Below, piece after piece: positions 1 to 12,489 of a DNA stretch of 64,000 bases (the stretch's first letter is position 1; every line of letters starts with the position of its first letter). The notes below the pieces were generated by a model. That model saw only the letters and a list, made by a program, of their open reading frames with translations, was not told where the DNA came from and searched no databases. Where the stretch lies: positions 747,350 through 811,349 of the forward strand of contig BCKL01000005.1 of NCBI GenBank assembly GCA_001600635.1, read 5' to 3'. This DNA comes from Leucosporidium creatinivorum (Eukaryota; Basidiomycota; Microbotryomycetes; Leucosporidiales; Leucosporidiaceae). A program made the translations under genes and the position numbers.

Positions 1-958
1 CTCACCACCCTCAACTCGCCCGCCTCCTCCCCACCTCGGCAACACCACCAGCTACCCTCCCAACCCCGACACTACCCCGGCGCACCACCTACACTTTCTA
101 CGAGCTCTCTCGACCGTTCTCGGCGGCCGAGCTTCGTCAGAAGGTCGCCGAGCACCGTCACTCGTCGTCTCGCAAGGGNCAGTTCTGGCTTCGTGGGCTT
201 GATGACAGGGAAGTTCTACTCTTTTGGAAGTGGCTTCGGAGCGGAGATCCAGGAGCGCGGGAGAAGGACACAGTTTGGAGGCTCGTTTACGGCGCTACCC
301 CCGTGAGGCAGCGCCTTGTGCACCAGGAACGTGCTGATTCACCTCTCTGCCCACACTGCAGTGATGAAGCCATCGAGACCGTCGAGCACTACTACTTCGC
401 ATGCACCGAGTCGTCTCGCTACTGGACCCTCCTTTCCCCCTTCCTCGATCAGCTCCTCTCTGCACCGCTCTCTCCACCCCTACACCAACAACCACCTCTC
501 CAGCTCGTCCTCGGCCTCCCCTCACACCGCAAGACGCTCGACANGCGCCACCAATGCCGCCTCCGCTCCTTCTTCGGCGCCGCCTTCCAAGAACTTCACC
601 TCGCTCGCTGGAGGACCCTCGATGGACATGCCCTCACGGTGGAGAAGACAGCTGCAATGGTGCAGCGTCGATTGGAGCTTCAGATGGAGTCATGGTAACT
701 GNTTCGATAGACCTTCCCCNTCGTATGTCGTGGCACTCTCCCCCCCCTTGCTAGTTCTCGCACCTTTCCCCGTCGCTCCTCATCCCATCACGATATTCGG
801 TCCCTAGTTGGGCAAGGTTACCCATNACCTCGCCGGCTGGATCCGAGCTCGCTGCCCCGGCGGCTTTCGGCTTATGAGTCGTTTCGTGAAGGACGAGTTA
901 GGTAGTTTGCCGTAGTCACTCTGCCAATTCACAACCTACAGAAAAAAATCAAAAGAAA
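1..958 (+). mobile_element. 3' end of a non-LTR retrotransposon (LINE), 5' part outside the window
   Basis: One frame is open from the window start to the stop at 696-698. It encodes the C-terminal end of a LINE polyprotein. A stretch reading WRLVYGATPVRQRL is followed by a zinc-binding pattern CPHC-x9-H-x4-C (about 345-400), typical of the zf-RVT region after the reverse transcriptase domain. A 3' untranslated part of about 250 bases ends in an A-rich tail (about 941-961). The reverse transcriptase core and any endonuclease lie upstream of the window. Single ambiguous bases (179, 544, 702, 720, 826) suggest merged copies or poor reads. The exact 3' border is uncertain without a second copy. 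Clade (Tad1/I-like) is a guess. Confidence 0.8.
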
Positions 959-966
959 AATGAAGC

Positions 967-1056
967 GGTTTCATGGTGTAGTTGGTTATCACGTATCCTT
1001 AACATTCCTCGGAACTGATTCGGATAAGGTCTGCGGTTCGATCCCGCATGAAATCA
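967..1056 (+). tRNA. tRNA-Val: tRNA-Val (anticodon AAC) with a 16-nt intron
   Basis: The cloverleaf can be drawn fully. The acceptor stem is 967-973 with 1049-1055, the D arm starts at 976, the anticodon stem is TATCC (994-998) with GGATA (1022-1026), and the anticodon AAC is at 1001-1003. The T arm is TGCGG (1032-1036), TTCGATC loop, CCGCA (1044-1048). The discriminator base is A1056. An intron of about 16 nt (1005-1020) sits one base 3' of the anticodon, the canonical place in nuclear tRNA genes. Val identity follows from the AAC anticodon. Confidence 0.93.
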
Positions 1057-1062
1057 TTTTTT
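1057..1062 (+). terminator. RNA polymerase III terminator of tRNA-Val
   Basis: Six T residues follow directly after the tRNA discriminator base, as expected for Pol III termination. Confidence 0.85.
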
Positions 1063-1490
1063 GGAGCCTCCTGCAGCTGTACAGGGTGCAGAAGAGCTCC
1101 CTTTTTGCAAATTGAGCCCTTAGGGGCATCGGCCGCTCAATTCGGAGTGGTCTGGCGGACTAGAGACCCTGCCTCGGCGAACACAGTCTGCTCGGCGTTG
1201 AGCTGTCATCTCGAGGGCCCTTCCTACACCTGTAGTGGGCTGCAAGCATTCGCTGCAGGTCGACCTGAGATCATGTAGGCTGCTGCCGACGGCGCCTAGC
1301 GTGGGAGCGAGCGATGAGTGTGGAAAGACTGCGATGCTTCGGCGGCGGCTCGGCGCGCTCATTTCGTGTGCTCTCCCTCGCACTCTCTGTAGCGCTAGTG
1401 AAGNGTCGAGTCACATCCTTTCCAGCTCCATCCTACACACTACACAAGACATCAAGCTCAAGCAAAAGCACGTCCTCCCAGCACCCCTCN
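1063..1490. other. Intergenic, no gene recognised
   Basis: Spacer between the tRNA gene and the 3' end of the peroxidase gene on the minus strand. Short open frames here have no recognisable protein features. The right part is presumably the 3' UTR of the peroxidase transcript. Two ambiguous bases occur (1404, 1490). Confidence 0.5.
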
Positions 1491-3503
1491 TCAGTTCTTG
1501 AGCTCGAGCTGAGCATTCGCCTGCGCCAAATCGGCGTTCCAGCCCTCGTAGGCGTCGATGTCGTTCTCGTAGGGGAAGCGGTGGCCAGAGAGGGGTCCAC
1601 AGCCGAGCTCGATGATGGCGGTCCAGATTTGGAGTTGGAGGATGGACTGTTGGCAGGGAAGGTGGAGTCAGCGCCGAGCGAGGGAGAGAAGCGAGAGCAG
1701 ACGACTGACCATGCCCCAGCCTTGCGTGCACTTGGGCATGAAACCGTCGATGTGCTTCTCCCAGCCTTGAGCGCCGATCCAGGGGCGGACTATGGGCGAG
1801 GCGGGGGGCGAGGTCAGTAAGAGCGCCGAGCGTCGAGCGTCGANNGGNCGAGCTNNACTCACGCTCGTTCATCTTGCCTCCGACGACCTCGTGGATCAAA
1901 GCAGAGTTGCCGGACGAGAACACGTACTGTAGGTGAGAGGAGTGGGGAGGGGATCGGCTTGGGTGAGAGGGCGAGCGGAGAGCGCCGAGCTTACCTGGAG
2001 GGGGTTGAGGACGAAGGTGCCGTTGTGGTTGCGCGAGTCGGCGCGACGGCTGTGGTGGAGAAGTNAGGGTCAGCCATCGACCCTGCGAGAGAGCGAAGAG
2101 GGGAGCAGAACTCACTGAGCGAGGATCGCCGAGTGGTTCTTCCAGGTGTAGTCCTGCCTGTTGGCNTTGGGGAAGTACCTCTCGATGAGACGTTGAGAAG
2201 GCCTCGCCTGGGTGGCGATGACGGTGGGGAAGGCCCAAGGCGAGTTGACATCCTCGCCTGTGTATGCAGAGCGGTGAAGAGGTCAGCTCGGCGGAGGGGA
2301 TTGAGCAGGAGCGACTCACGCAGGAAGCTACCGTCGTGCTGGATGACACCTTGGCCTCCAAGGTCCTCAATATCGAACCATCCCCTGTGAAGAGAGAGCG
2401 AAGAGAGGTCAGCGACGAGAGCGCCGAGCAGGAGTTGCCGAGTAACTCACCTCTCGAGGTAGAAGGGGTAGAAGGCGGCGAGGAGCTGGATCGAGAGGGT
2501 GGGGCTAAGGTTGTAGGTGTTGTGTACGGCGGCGGCGAGTTGGACAGGAGTGATGTGACGGCCGTTGCGAGGGATGATGCCGTGGTTGGCCACTTGAAGC
2601 GAGGAAAGCGAACGCCGAGAAGGGCAAAGGGTCAGCTCAGAGTCGTCGCACGCGAGCTCGTCGGCGCTAAGATAATTCCAACTCACTTGCATTGATCGCA
2701 GGGCAAGGGCAGCGACTCCAGTTGTTAGTGGACGAGTCGGAGGGCGCCTCGAACGAGTACTCCCAGCGACCGTCGTGGCCGATGCCCTCCCAGTGAGTGA
2801 TGTAGGTGATCCCTGTCGTATCAGAGGGGTGAGGAAATGTCATCGCGTCGATTCACCACGCATCGAAGCCCTCTGCATCTCTGACACGCCATCGCCGAGC
2901 CGTCCTGCTCAAGCTTCGCTCTATCTCGGCTCCTTGCCTCCTCCAACCACCTTGCATCTCCACACGCTCGGACTCACATTTGGGCGTCAATCCAGGGCCG
3001 AGGAAGCTCTCCCACATGCACAGCATCCAAGTCCCCGGCCTCTCGGTAAAGACGGGAGGGTGCTCGGGCGAGAAGGCGCGAGGGACGAGAGCATACCTGT
3101 TGCGCGAGGGCCAGATGAGGTTGAGGAGGAAGAAGCCAGTGTCGACGGTGTGCAAAACGAGGATGAACATGATGGTGAAGGCGAGCTTGCCGAGGGAGGT
3201 GAGCTGTGCGAGTGTAGAGTGCGAAGGTCAGCTGCTGCTCGGACTGCGAGGGAAGGGAAAGCTGCTCTGTAGTCGAGTACGCACCATACGCCAGAGACCG
3301 CTGAGAGGGAACATGTAGGGCGATACGATGGGCTGGTTGACCGCCGGGTTGACTGTTGGAACGAGCCAATCGGACAGCGGCTAATCGTCAGCTCGCACCG
3401 CTCGGCGTTGCCGTAAAGGTGCAGTGAAGAGGGTACAAGACTACTCACCCATCTCGGGAATGGGTCTAGGAGTACCAGGAATCTTTTCGGCAGGGCTGGA
3501 CAT
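1491..3503 (-). CDS. Membrane-anchored haem-thiolate peroxidase (chloroperoxidase/peroxygenase family)
   Basis: About ten exons. The start at 3503 (MSSPAEKIPGTPRPIPEM) leads, through an intron, into one hydrophobic segment (about residues 50-70, FTIMFILVLHTVDTGFFLL), so the protein is probably a membrane-anchored enzyme. The family signature is clear: SRCPCPAINA followed by VANHGIIPRNGRHITP. This is the proximal-Cys PCP motif plus the NHGxIPRxGR motif of Peroxidase_2 proteins, where the Cys is the haem thiolate ligand. Further on comes IQHDGSFLRED, matching the EHDxSxxRxD motif, but with Gln where the family usually has the acid-base Glu. The end is AQANAQLELKN. Known members perform halogenation, peroxidation or oxygen transfer with H2O2; the substrate here is unknown. 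Ambiguous bases lie in two introns and one exon (2166). Confidence 0.85.
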
Positions 3504-4797
3504 GGTGAAGGTGCAGAAACGAGGTCGACGAGCAGTGAGGAGTAGGAGGGCAAGAGCAGAGTTCGTCCTCGCTCGCTCAAGAGGAGGACCAAGGCGGTTT
3601 CGAGTTGTCTTGAGCAGAGGAGTACAGGATGAGAGACGAGATCAGCTCGGAGCAGCTCCCCCGAGCTCACTGCACCTGTACGGCTCTACTCCCAGCTCTC
3701 CCTCGCCAGCATCGCCGAGCCCCGTTTCACGTGCTCGCTCTGACCTCGCTCCTGGAGCTCCGTGTAGCTCCCTCGGTCTTGAAAACACAGACATTAACTG
3801 TCTGTCTACTGCACACCCGCCAAGTTCTGACTTGCTCGTCCCGCTGAACAGATCCGCGCCGAGCACGGCTTTTCGCCGAGCCCTGTTCAGGCCGGTGAGC
3901 AGGATGAACGACTTCCTCGACATCACTATCGGGAAGCTAGAACACTACTTCCCCCCCTGATCCCACCAAGGTCTCCTTCCCGTCCAGCCAAGAAGCAGGA
4001 AAGACCCTCAAGCAGCCGCTCGGCGCTGGTCTCGAGACGTTCCCTCGCAGCTGTCCAGAGGGATAGCTGCAGACCGACCGCCTCCGAGCTCAACATAAGA
4101 CATAATCCTACCCGCTGAACATACTCCTACTGGCTGCTGACGGCTCGATAAGGCGATTTCGGCGCCGACCTCGACTCTGCTCGGCGCATCGAAAGGCCGC
4201 CTACCAGCTCACAGCACTACGAGTCGTCTAGACGAAACGCCAAGGACGGGAGAGAAAGCCGTACGAAACCTTCTCCCGCCTTTCGTACTGCGCGAAACCT
4301 TGCCAACGGGCGACGGGAAGAGAAGGGGTGCTTTCTCGGCGCAGGCAGAAGGAGACCGGTATTCGGTGCAGCAAGACCAGTCTACCTCGAAGGGCTCTGT
4401 AGGTCGACAACAGGCTTGTACATGAGAGCAGGCAGGGCTAACCCGATCAAGACGAGGGGCCCTCCCTCCCGTGTCTCAGCTAGCGGACTTGGTCGCGCTG
4501 ACCTGCCACGACAGCGCCTCTCCCTTCTCACCTTCACCTTTCGCTCTTTCTCTCTCTTTCTCCCGTTCCTCTTCTTCCCTCCCATTATCCTACAGTAAGT
4601 GCACACGCTACAGCCAAAGCAGACAGCGCTCCCGGGCGCTCCATCTCGCTACAACTCGCCCTTGAGCGACCCGCCAACTCTTGAGCAGGAAACGCGCTGG
4701 GCCTTCTGGCTCAGCGCTCTCCAGCCAGCAGCGGCGCGCCTTGGAAGCAGGGAACGATTCCTTACAGGCAGCTGATCGTACTCTTGCTCCCCTACAG
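3504..4797. other. Divergent upstream region with probable 5' UTR intron of the GDP-mannose dehydratase gene
   Basis: About 1.3 kb between two divergent genes. No convincing protein gene is seen. A pyrimidine-rich tract (about 4500-4590) ends at a possible donor GTAAGT (4594), and an acceptor-like CCCCTACAG abuts the next ATG at 4798, so a 5' UTR intron is likely. An 8-bp inverted repeat GTACGAAA/TTTCGTAC lies at 4261-4268 and 4281-4288. Confidence 0.4.
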
Positions 4798-6798
<2,001 letters not shown>

Positions 6799-6934
6799 TA
6801 GATCACCACCACCCCACCAGCCTTGCTTTTCTATCGGGCCCTTTCTTGTCTTCTCTTCAGTAAACGGTGCATTGCAGAGTCATTGGTCGCCATCAACGTA
6901 GACGCGAGGGTCTGAGAGGTCGATGCCGAAGTGG

Positions 6935-7635
6935 CTACGCCTTTGCGGAAGCCATCGCTGCGAGCAGGTCCTTCGCTCGCAGCGAGACGGGGCTGGTGTC
7001 GATGTAGACCTGCCCGAGGGGCTGTCAGCACTCAGCCTTCGCTGCTTGAGCGACCTGTGAGCACTCCTGCACCGCGGCTCACCTCGTACTTGGCAAGCTT
7101 GCGTTCGCCGAACCGCTTCGTGATCACCCCGACTCCCGGCACAGTAATCTTTTGCTGCTCTGGGTCGATGGAGGAGTGTAGGGTGTAGGACACTCGTGCG
7201 CTATGGTAGTTGAGCTCCTTCTCGACATCGTAGGAGAAGCGGGTGAGGCTGCCAGAGGGAGGTCAGCTCGGCGCCGAGGCTTGGACGAGGAGAGGACGGA
7301 CTCGTGGCTCATACGAGAGAAGGTGCCGAGTGTTGCTCGAACGAATGGCTCGATCTCGTCTAGTCCTCGAACGGTGGGAGCGTTGGCGAAGGTGAACACG
7401 GCGTCTGTGAGGCGAGAGTGAGCCGAGCCCGATGTCGAGCCAGACGACTGCTCCTACTTACCTTCAGCGAAGAAAGCCGACCATCTCTCCCAATCCAAGC
7501 TATCAGCGGCGTGGTAGAACTAGACGAAAGTCAGCGGGGCCGTTCACTCGGCTTCGGCGAACCCGCTAGTATTCACCTCCCTCGTCCAGGCCTCTTCCGA
7601 AGCAGCTTCTTCGGCAGTCAGAGAAGTAGATGACA
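6935..7635 (-). CDS. SnoaL-like (NTF2-fold) protein
   Basis: Small protein of about 170 residues in five exons. It begins MSSTSLTAEEAASEEAWTRE. It continues FYHAADSLDWERWSAFFAEDAVFTFANAPTVRG (two exons joined), then GLDEIEPFVRATLGTFSRMSH, and ends in SLRAKDLLAAMASAKA. The order of a W-x-x-(W)-x-x-FF-x-(E)DA helix and strand followed by a 'G x x (E/A) I' helix is typical of SnoaL-like/NTF2-like folds. These include polyketide cyclases, dehydratases and many orphan enzymes. No catalytic residue can be assigned. One donor (GTCCGT) is weak. It is tail-to-tail with the GMD gene. On its other side the transporter runs the same way. The function is unknown; it may act with the transporter and dioxygenase next door (inference). 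Confidence 0.65.
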
Positions 7636-8010
7636 TCAATCGAGGACGACAGAGAAGACAAGAAGAGAGGAGAAGGGAGAGAGCGGCGAAGAGGCAGATG
7701 AGGAAGCGAGACAGAGCCCCACCCTCGGCAACCTTAACGAGGCAAACCTAATCGCCGCCGGTCGGTTCCAAGCACAGACTTGGACAGAGCCGCAATCGCC
7801 ATCTCTCGACGAACACTATTGAACTCGAATCATCCTTCGCTGTAGGCTGCTCGCTACCGAACAGCGAACCGACTCGCCTTGTCGAGGAGCTCGAAGGCCG
7901 AGGTTTGAACCGAGCACTAATAATTCCTTTGCAGCCTTGGTGAGAGTACATATGAACGCTTGAAAGGGAACCCTGATACTTGACACCCCTTTGACGATCC
8001 TCACCAGCAC
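7636..8010 (-). other. 3' flank of the MFS transporter, similar to 12.5-12.76 kb
   Basis: No gene is seen. Read on the minus strand, this is the region just after the transporter stop. It aligns by eye with the plus strand at about 12540-12760 (shared blocks include TGTACTCT, GTGCTCGG and GCGAGCAGCCT). See the relic at 12490-12760. Confidence 0.6.
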
Positions 8011-10625
8011 CTACTCCCTGAAGCTGCCCGTCTCGGCCTTCTCGAACTGCTCGGCGGGCGAGCCCGAGTCTTTGGACGAGCCAGAGTGCTCGACTGCGAT
8101 ACCCTTGATGACGTACGACCTGAACTTGCGTCCTGGAACGCGCTGAATGAACATCTCGTCGATTTCTGGTTGCAAGAGAGCTTGGGTCCGAACAAGAACA
8201 ATCGCCGAGCTCGAGTACAGGCAATGCTCACCCTCGAGAGTGCGACCGAACGTGTCTGGGAGCCAGATCAAGATCCAAATGAAGCTGATGAGGTTCGAAG
8301 GACCCCAAATCCACGCAACTTTGGCGCCGAGGTTGAGTTCGGTGACGCCGATGAAGTAGGGAGTGGTGAAGACGGTGAGCCAAGCGAAGACGAAGCCCTG
8401 CATGTAAAGTGGCTCGTCAGTCTTGTTTACTTCTGTCTTAAGACTCGAAGTGAGACTCACCACAGCCATGGAGAACCCGAAGGTAATGCTACGAAGGCGG
8501 TTCGACGGGAACTCGGCGGCGACGACCCATGCGAGAGGGCCGACAGAGAAGTTGCTGTTACGTTCGGGGGATCAGCACACGTATGGAACCAGCGGGAGCG
8601 GGAAAGAGACGTACTAAGCCGCTTGGTAGCAGCAGACCATCGCGATGAGCGCCTTGCCACCTTCGGCCGACTTGGGCGCGACGGTGTAAATGATGGCGAC
8701 AGTGAACATGCAGAACGTCGTCGTGCCGAATCCACAGAGCAAGATGGTCTTGCGGCCGAGGTAGCGAGCCAGGAAGGGCGCCGAGAGTGCGCCGGCGAGC
8801 CCACAGCATTGCAGGATGATGGTGTTTGTGAAGGCGTTGCTGCCAGGTGAGGCCACTTGGAAGAAGACTGGTGGGAGGAGGGGGTCAATACTCATGTTGG
8901 AAGCGGGAAGGAGACCAGCCCGTCGTGCCTCGGCAACGGCAATCGCTTGCAGCAGCAGGCGCCGAGCTCGGCGATGCTCGGCCCTCGCAAGCGTCGGCGA
9001 GTGTTGGGGGTGCAGAGCGAGTTTGAAAGCTTACCAGTTGCATACCCGACGAGGAAGTTGATACCGGAGCTTGCATGAAGGGTGGTGGCGCCGCAAGCGA
9101 GCATGGTTCGGCGCTGGAAGGAGGGTCAGTTTGGCTCGGGCCGAGGTCGACAGCGAGCTGTGCTCACCAAGTCGGTGCCGCGGAAGATGTCCAAGATCTT
9201 AACATCCTTCTGCAGCTCTCGCTCAAGGATGATGTTGTCCTTGATAGCTTCGAGCTCGATGGTGACCTGAAGATTCGGATCGGATCAGCTCCGACTCGCT
9301 CGGAGTCCGAGCCTCGAAATTCGTAGGTATGGCACTCACCTGCTCGGGAGTGGCAGAGTTGCCTCGGATGTTGCGTAGAGCCTTGCCAGCGTCGTCGTCG
9401 CGACCTTGGACGGCAAGCCATCGAGGGCTTTCCGGAAGGTAGAATGCATAGAAGACGAGGAAGACGGGGACGGCGTAGAGGATGGCAAGTTGGATTTGGT
9501 AGGAGTGCTGTTACAGGCGTGAGTGTGAGTACAAGCTTTGGAGCGTCTGTGAGGCGCTTGCTTACCTTTGTGAGGTTCCCAGAGAGCTGCCGCGAGATGA
9601 CTCCCCCGATGATGCCTCCAAGCCCTACAGCAGGCTGAAAGGACGAGACGTAGGAACCACGAAGATGAGAGGGGGCCGTCTCAGAGATGTAGAGGACGAG
9701 CAGGCTGTGAGGAAGCCTTTGTCAGCATCCCGCGAGGTGCCGGATGCGAAGGCCGACTCGGCGCAGATGAACTCACTTAACGTAGCCTCCATTGGCGATT
9801 CCTAGCAGTAGACGTCCCAAGTAGATGGGGCCCTTGCTGGTCACCAACACTTGGATGGTGATGGCGATGAAGGAGAGAATGGAACACTGCAAGCGAAGCC
9901 GAATGAGCGACAAGTACACGCCTCGGTCGACATACTCGCAAGCCAGGGGAGAGAGAGCACGCCAGGACGTGGTAACATGTAGTGAGAGCTAGCTCTTACC
10001 GCTGCGAAACCAGAGCGCCGTCCGAGGAACTTGGAGAAGGGGCCAATCTGCGGTCGGAGAAGCGACATCAACGCCAAGCGGGCAAGGCGCCACGAAGCCA
10101 CGACTCACGATGATGGAAGCGGTAATCAACCCCACTTGAAGAAGCGATGTGATGAGCTGTTGGAAGACCGTCTCGATGGCAAACTTCTGCGTGGCGGGAT
10201 TGAAGTGGCCGAAGACTCGGAGGAAGCCTGCGCCGAGAGGGAAGCGCGTAGCATCAAGGGAACGGGGTGCGAGGGAGAGGAAGGGTAAGGATGATCAGCT
10301 CGGGCTGAGACGGCGATAGCCTGACGGAAGGAGAGGTCTGCTCACCTTGCATCGCTTGGAACGAGTTGATAATTCCCGTGTCGAACTGCGAACGAAAAGG
10401 TGAGCTCGAGTGACCACTCCGTAATGGTATGGTACACGAATTACCCCGTACTGAAATGCCGATATGGAACAGAGTAAACAAAGGATGAAGGAGCGCCTGT
10501 TGTCCCCTGCAGAACGAAGCAAGTCAGCGCGAGCCGAGAAGCGGCCGAGTCGAAGGGAGCGGCTCACAGATGGATCCTTGCGCGAGTCCTTCGATAGGTC
10601 CGGTACCGCTGACGATGCCGACCAT
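8011..10625 (-). CDS. Major facilitator sugar-type transporter
   Basis: Plasma-membrane permease of the fungal sugar porter family (12 transmembrane helices expected), in about thirteen exons. It starts MVGIVSGTGPIEGLAQGS. Motifs seen in order are FDTGIINSFQAMQ (helix 1), KFLGRRSGFAA (RxGRR loop 2-3), YLGRLLLGIANGGYVN, SETAPSHLRGSY (PxxxRG loop 4-5), PESPRWL before the central loop, SGINFLVGYATG, LARYLGRKTILL (second RxGRK) and PDTFGRTLEG (the usual PETKGRTLEE). The soluble tail ends ETGSFRE. The substrate cannot be read from the sequence; the long helix-1 end and PxxxRG context resemble maltose or quinate-type permeases. It is divergent from the TauD-like dioxygenase gene, with 427 bp between the two starts, so the two may be co-expressed. 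Confidence 0.9.
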
Positions 10626-11052
10626 GTTTGATGGGTGATGTGAATGGAGAAGAAGGAAGAGAAGCGTGGAGAAGAGTGAGAGAAGGACTATCGGTCGAGC
10701 GGGGTCGCGGGGCCGCTTGGGGAAGGGGTTCAGCCTGCTCCGAAGAGGGTGATATGTGGAGGTGTATGAAATGACCTCACTGCCAAGGTCGGAATTGCAG
10801 CTGCCGGGGTCAGCAGGCGAGTCGAAGGGTTGCAATTGGCTCTGAGATCAGCTTACCGCCGCCGGTAAGTGCGGTCACGGTGAAGCGCCCGGAGACAGAG
10901 TGTACTGCACCCCACACGAGAGCATCGGCTGAACAGAAGACCTCGGGGTAGCTTCCGAGCAGCGAGTGGGGCAAGCGATAGAGGCAGAGCTCCAAATCCT
11001 CTTCTCCTCCTCCTCCTCCTCCCGCTCACTCGCTCATCTCATCTCAAGCAAC
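10626..11052. promoter_or_regulatory. Shared divergent upstream region, transporter/dioxygenase
   Basis: A 427-bp spacer between divergent start codons. The dioxygenase side has a pyrimidine-rich leader with (CCT)n at about 11010-11030. No TATA box or known operator is recognised. A bidirectional promoter is inferred from geometry only. Confidence 0.4.
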
Positions 11053-12411
11053 ATGGCGATTGAATACCCTCACGGAATCACTGTAACTCCCATCATGGAT
11101 GGCCAGTCCTTTGGTGCAGAAGTTGCTGGAGTCGACTTCTCCCAGTCTCCTCTCCCCGAGCAAGTCATCGCCACTGTGAGTGCCCTCGAAGAGCGATGTA
11201 GAGGCAGTAGCTGACTTTGATCCACTTTCAAGATGACCGACATCCAGAACAAGTACGCTGTGACCGTCTACCGCGATACAGGTGAGCCTTTCTCGGCGGG
11301 CATCCAGTCGCCGAGCTGAACTCGCGCTCTACACAGGCCTCGACGACGCCCGCCATGTCGCTTTCTCCTTCCAGTTGGGCAATCTTGAGCGTTGCCCCAA
11401 GTTCAACGGCCCCGACGCGCCCGACCGCTTCTCCTCGCCCTATCTTTTCGACGCTGGAAAGTGAGCTGGTTCTTGATCGCTTTCGCCCTCTTGTACAACG
11501 CTGACAGCTCGCGGCTTTACAGCATGGACATGGAAGGCAACCTAGTCAAGAAGGGGACTCGTCGCTGGGCTTACAACCTCGGGTGAGCCGCTCGAGGCTT
11601 CACAGATCGTCGCCGAGCTGACCCCTTCGCCGCAGAAACGCTCTGTGGCATACCGACTCGTCCTTCAACCAGCATCGCTCCAAGTACAGCATGCTGCTCG
11701 CACACGAGTTGCCCTCCATCGGCGGCGACACTGGCTTCTGTGACGTGCGAACCGCTTACGCCGACCTAAGCGACGAGAAGAAAGCCGAGATTAACGACCT
11801 CGTCGTCGAGCACGAGTGAGTCCTCTTTCTACTCGCCATTCGTATCGCTACAGTCTATACTACCCGCTGGCGTGTCGGGTCTCGTGGCTGGATGCTAGAG
11901 TGTACTCGCTGACGCTCCCTCCCTCCCTCCCTCATCAGTCTCTGGCATTCGCGCAAGCTTGCCGCCCCGGAGGAATTCAGTAAGCAGACGGCACATGAAC
12001 TCGCCGCCAAGCAGCCTGCCTTCCATCGCCTGGTGACGGAGGGGCCCGACGGGCGACCGACCCTTTTCATCGCCGCTCACGCCAAGTGCATCGTTGGCTG
12101 GCCGGAAGAGAAGGGCTTCCAACTCATCCAAGAGCTCATAGCGCACTGCACTCAGCCCAAGTACTGCTTCGCCATGAAGTGGAAGAATGTCGGCGATATC
12201 GTCTGGTGGTGAGTGGCATAGACGAGACCTCGGCGCTGCTCTCGCTGACTCTTGCTCGTCGCGCAGGGACAACCGTCAGTCGATGCACCGCGCTACAACC
12301 TTCAGTGATCAGATGGAGCGAAGGGACATGAGGAGGACTACCATCTTCGACGACGGACCCCATTCTCACGGCGTAGACCCCAATGCCCTCGCCGATATGC
12401 CCGCTGCTTAG
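11053..12411 (+). CDS. TauD/TfdA-family Fe(II)/2-oxoglutarate dioxygenase
   Basis: About 300 residues in six or seven exons, beginning MAIEYPHGITVTPIMDGQSF and ending DPNALADMPAA. The N-terminal GAEVAGVDFSQ is the family's entry strand. The metal-binding HxD is in NALWHTDSSF. The distal His is in DNRQSMHRAT, and the 2-oxoglutarate-binding Arg in the following RRDMRRTTI. All ligands of the facial triad are therefore present. Families like this hydroxylate taurine, 2,4-D or other small acids with O2 and 2-oxoglutarate, releasing succinate and CO2. The substrate is unknown here. It sits head-to-head with an MFS permease, which suggests uptake plus catabolism of one compound (inference). Confidence 0.9.
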
Positions 12412-12489
12412 CTTCACTCTCATGCGTACCCTCTCCTTCATGTAACTACTTATGCTATTCGCTCTTGACACGAGCCGATCTCAGCACCT

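Noticed and set aside
2987-3670. 227-codon minus-strand open frame starting upstream of the peroxidase
   Set aside because: It uses a frame different from the conserved peroxidase exons and reads through their introns.
4261-4288. Inverted repeat GTACGAAA/TTTCGTAC as an operator or attenuator
   Set aside because: Eight-base palindromic arms occur by chance at this scale, and nothing ties it to a known regulator.
4681-4797. In-frame N-terminal extension of GMD
   Set aside because: No ATG is available, and an acceptor-like CCTACAG lies directly before the ATG at 4798, which suits a 5' UTR intron.
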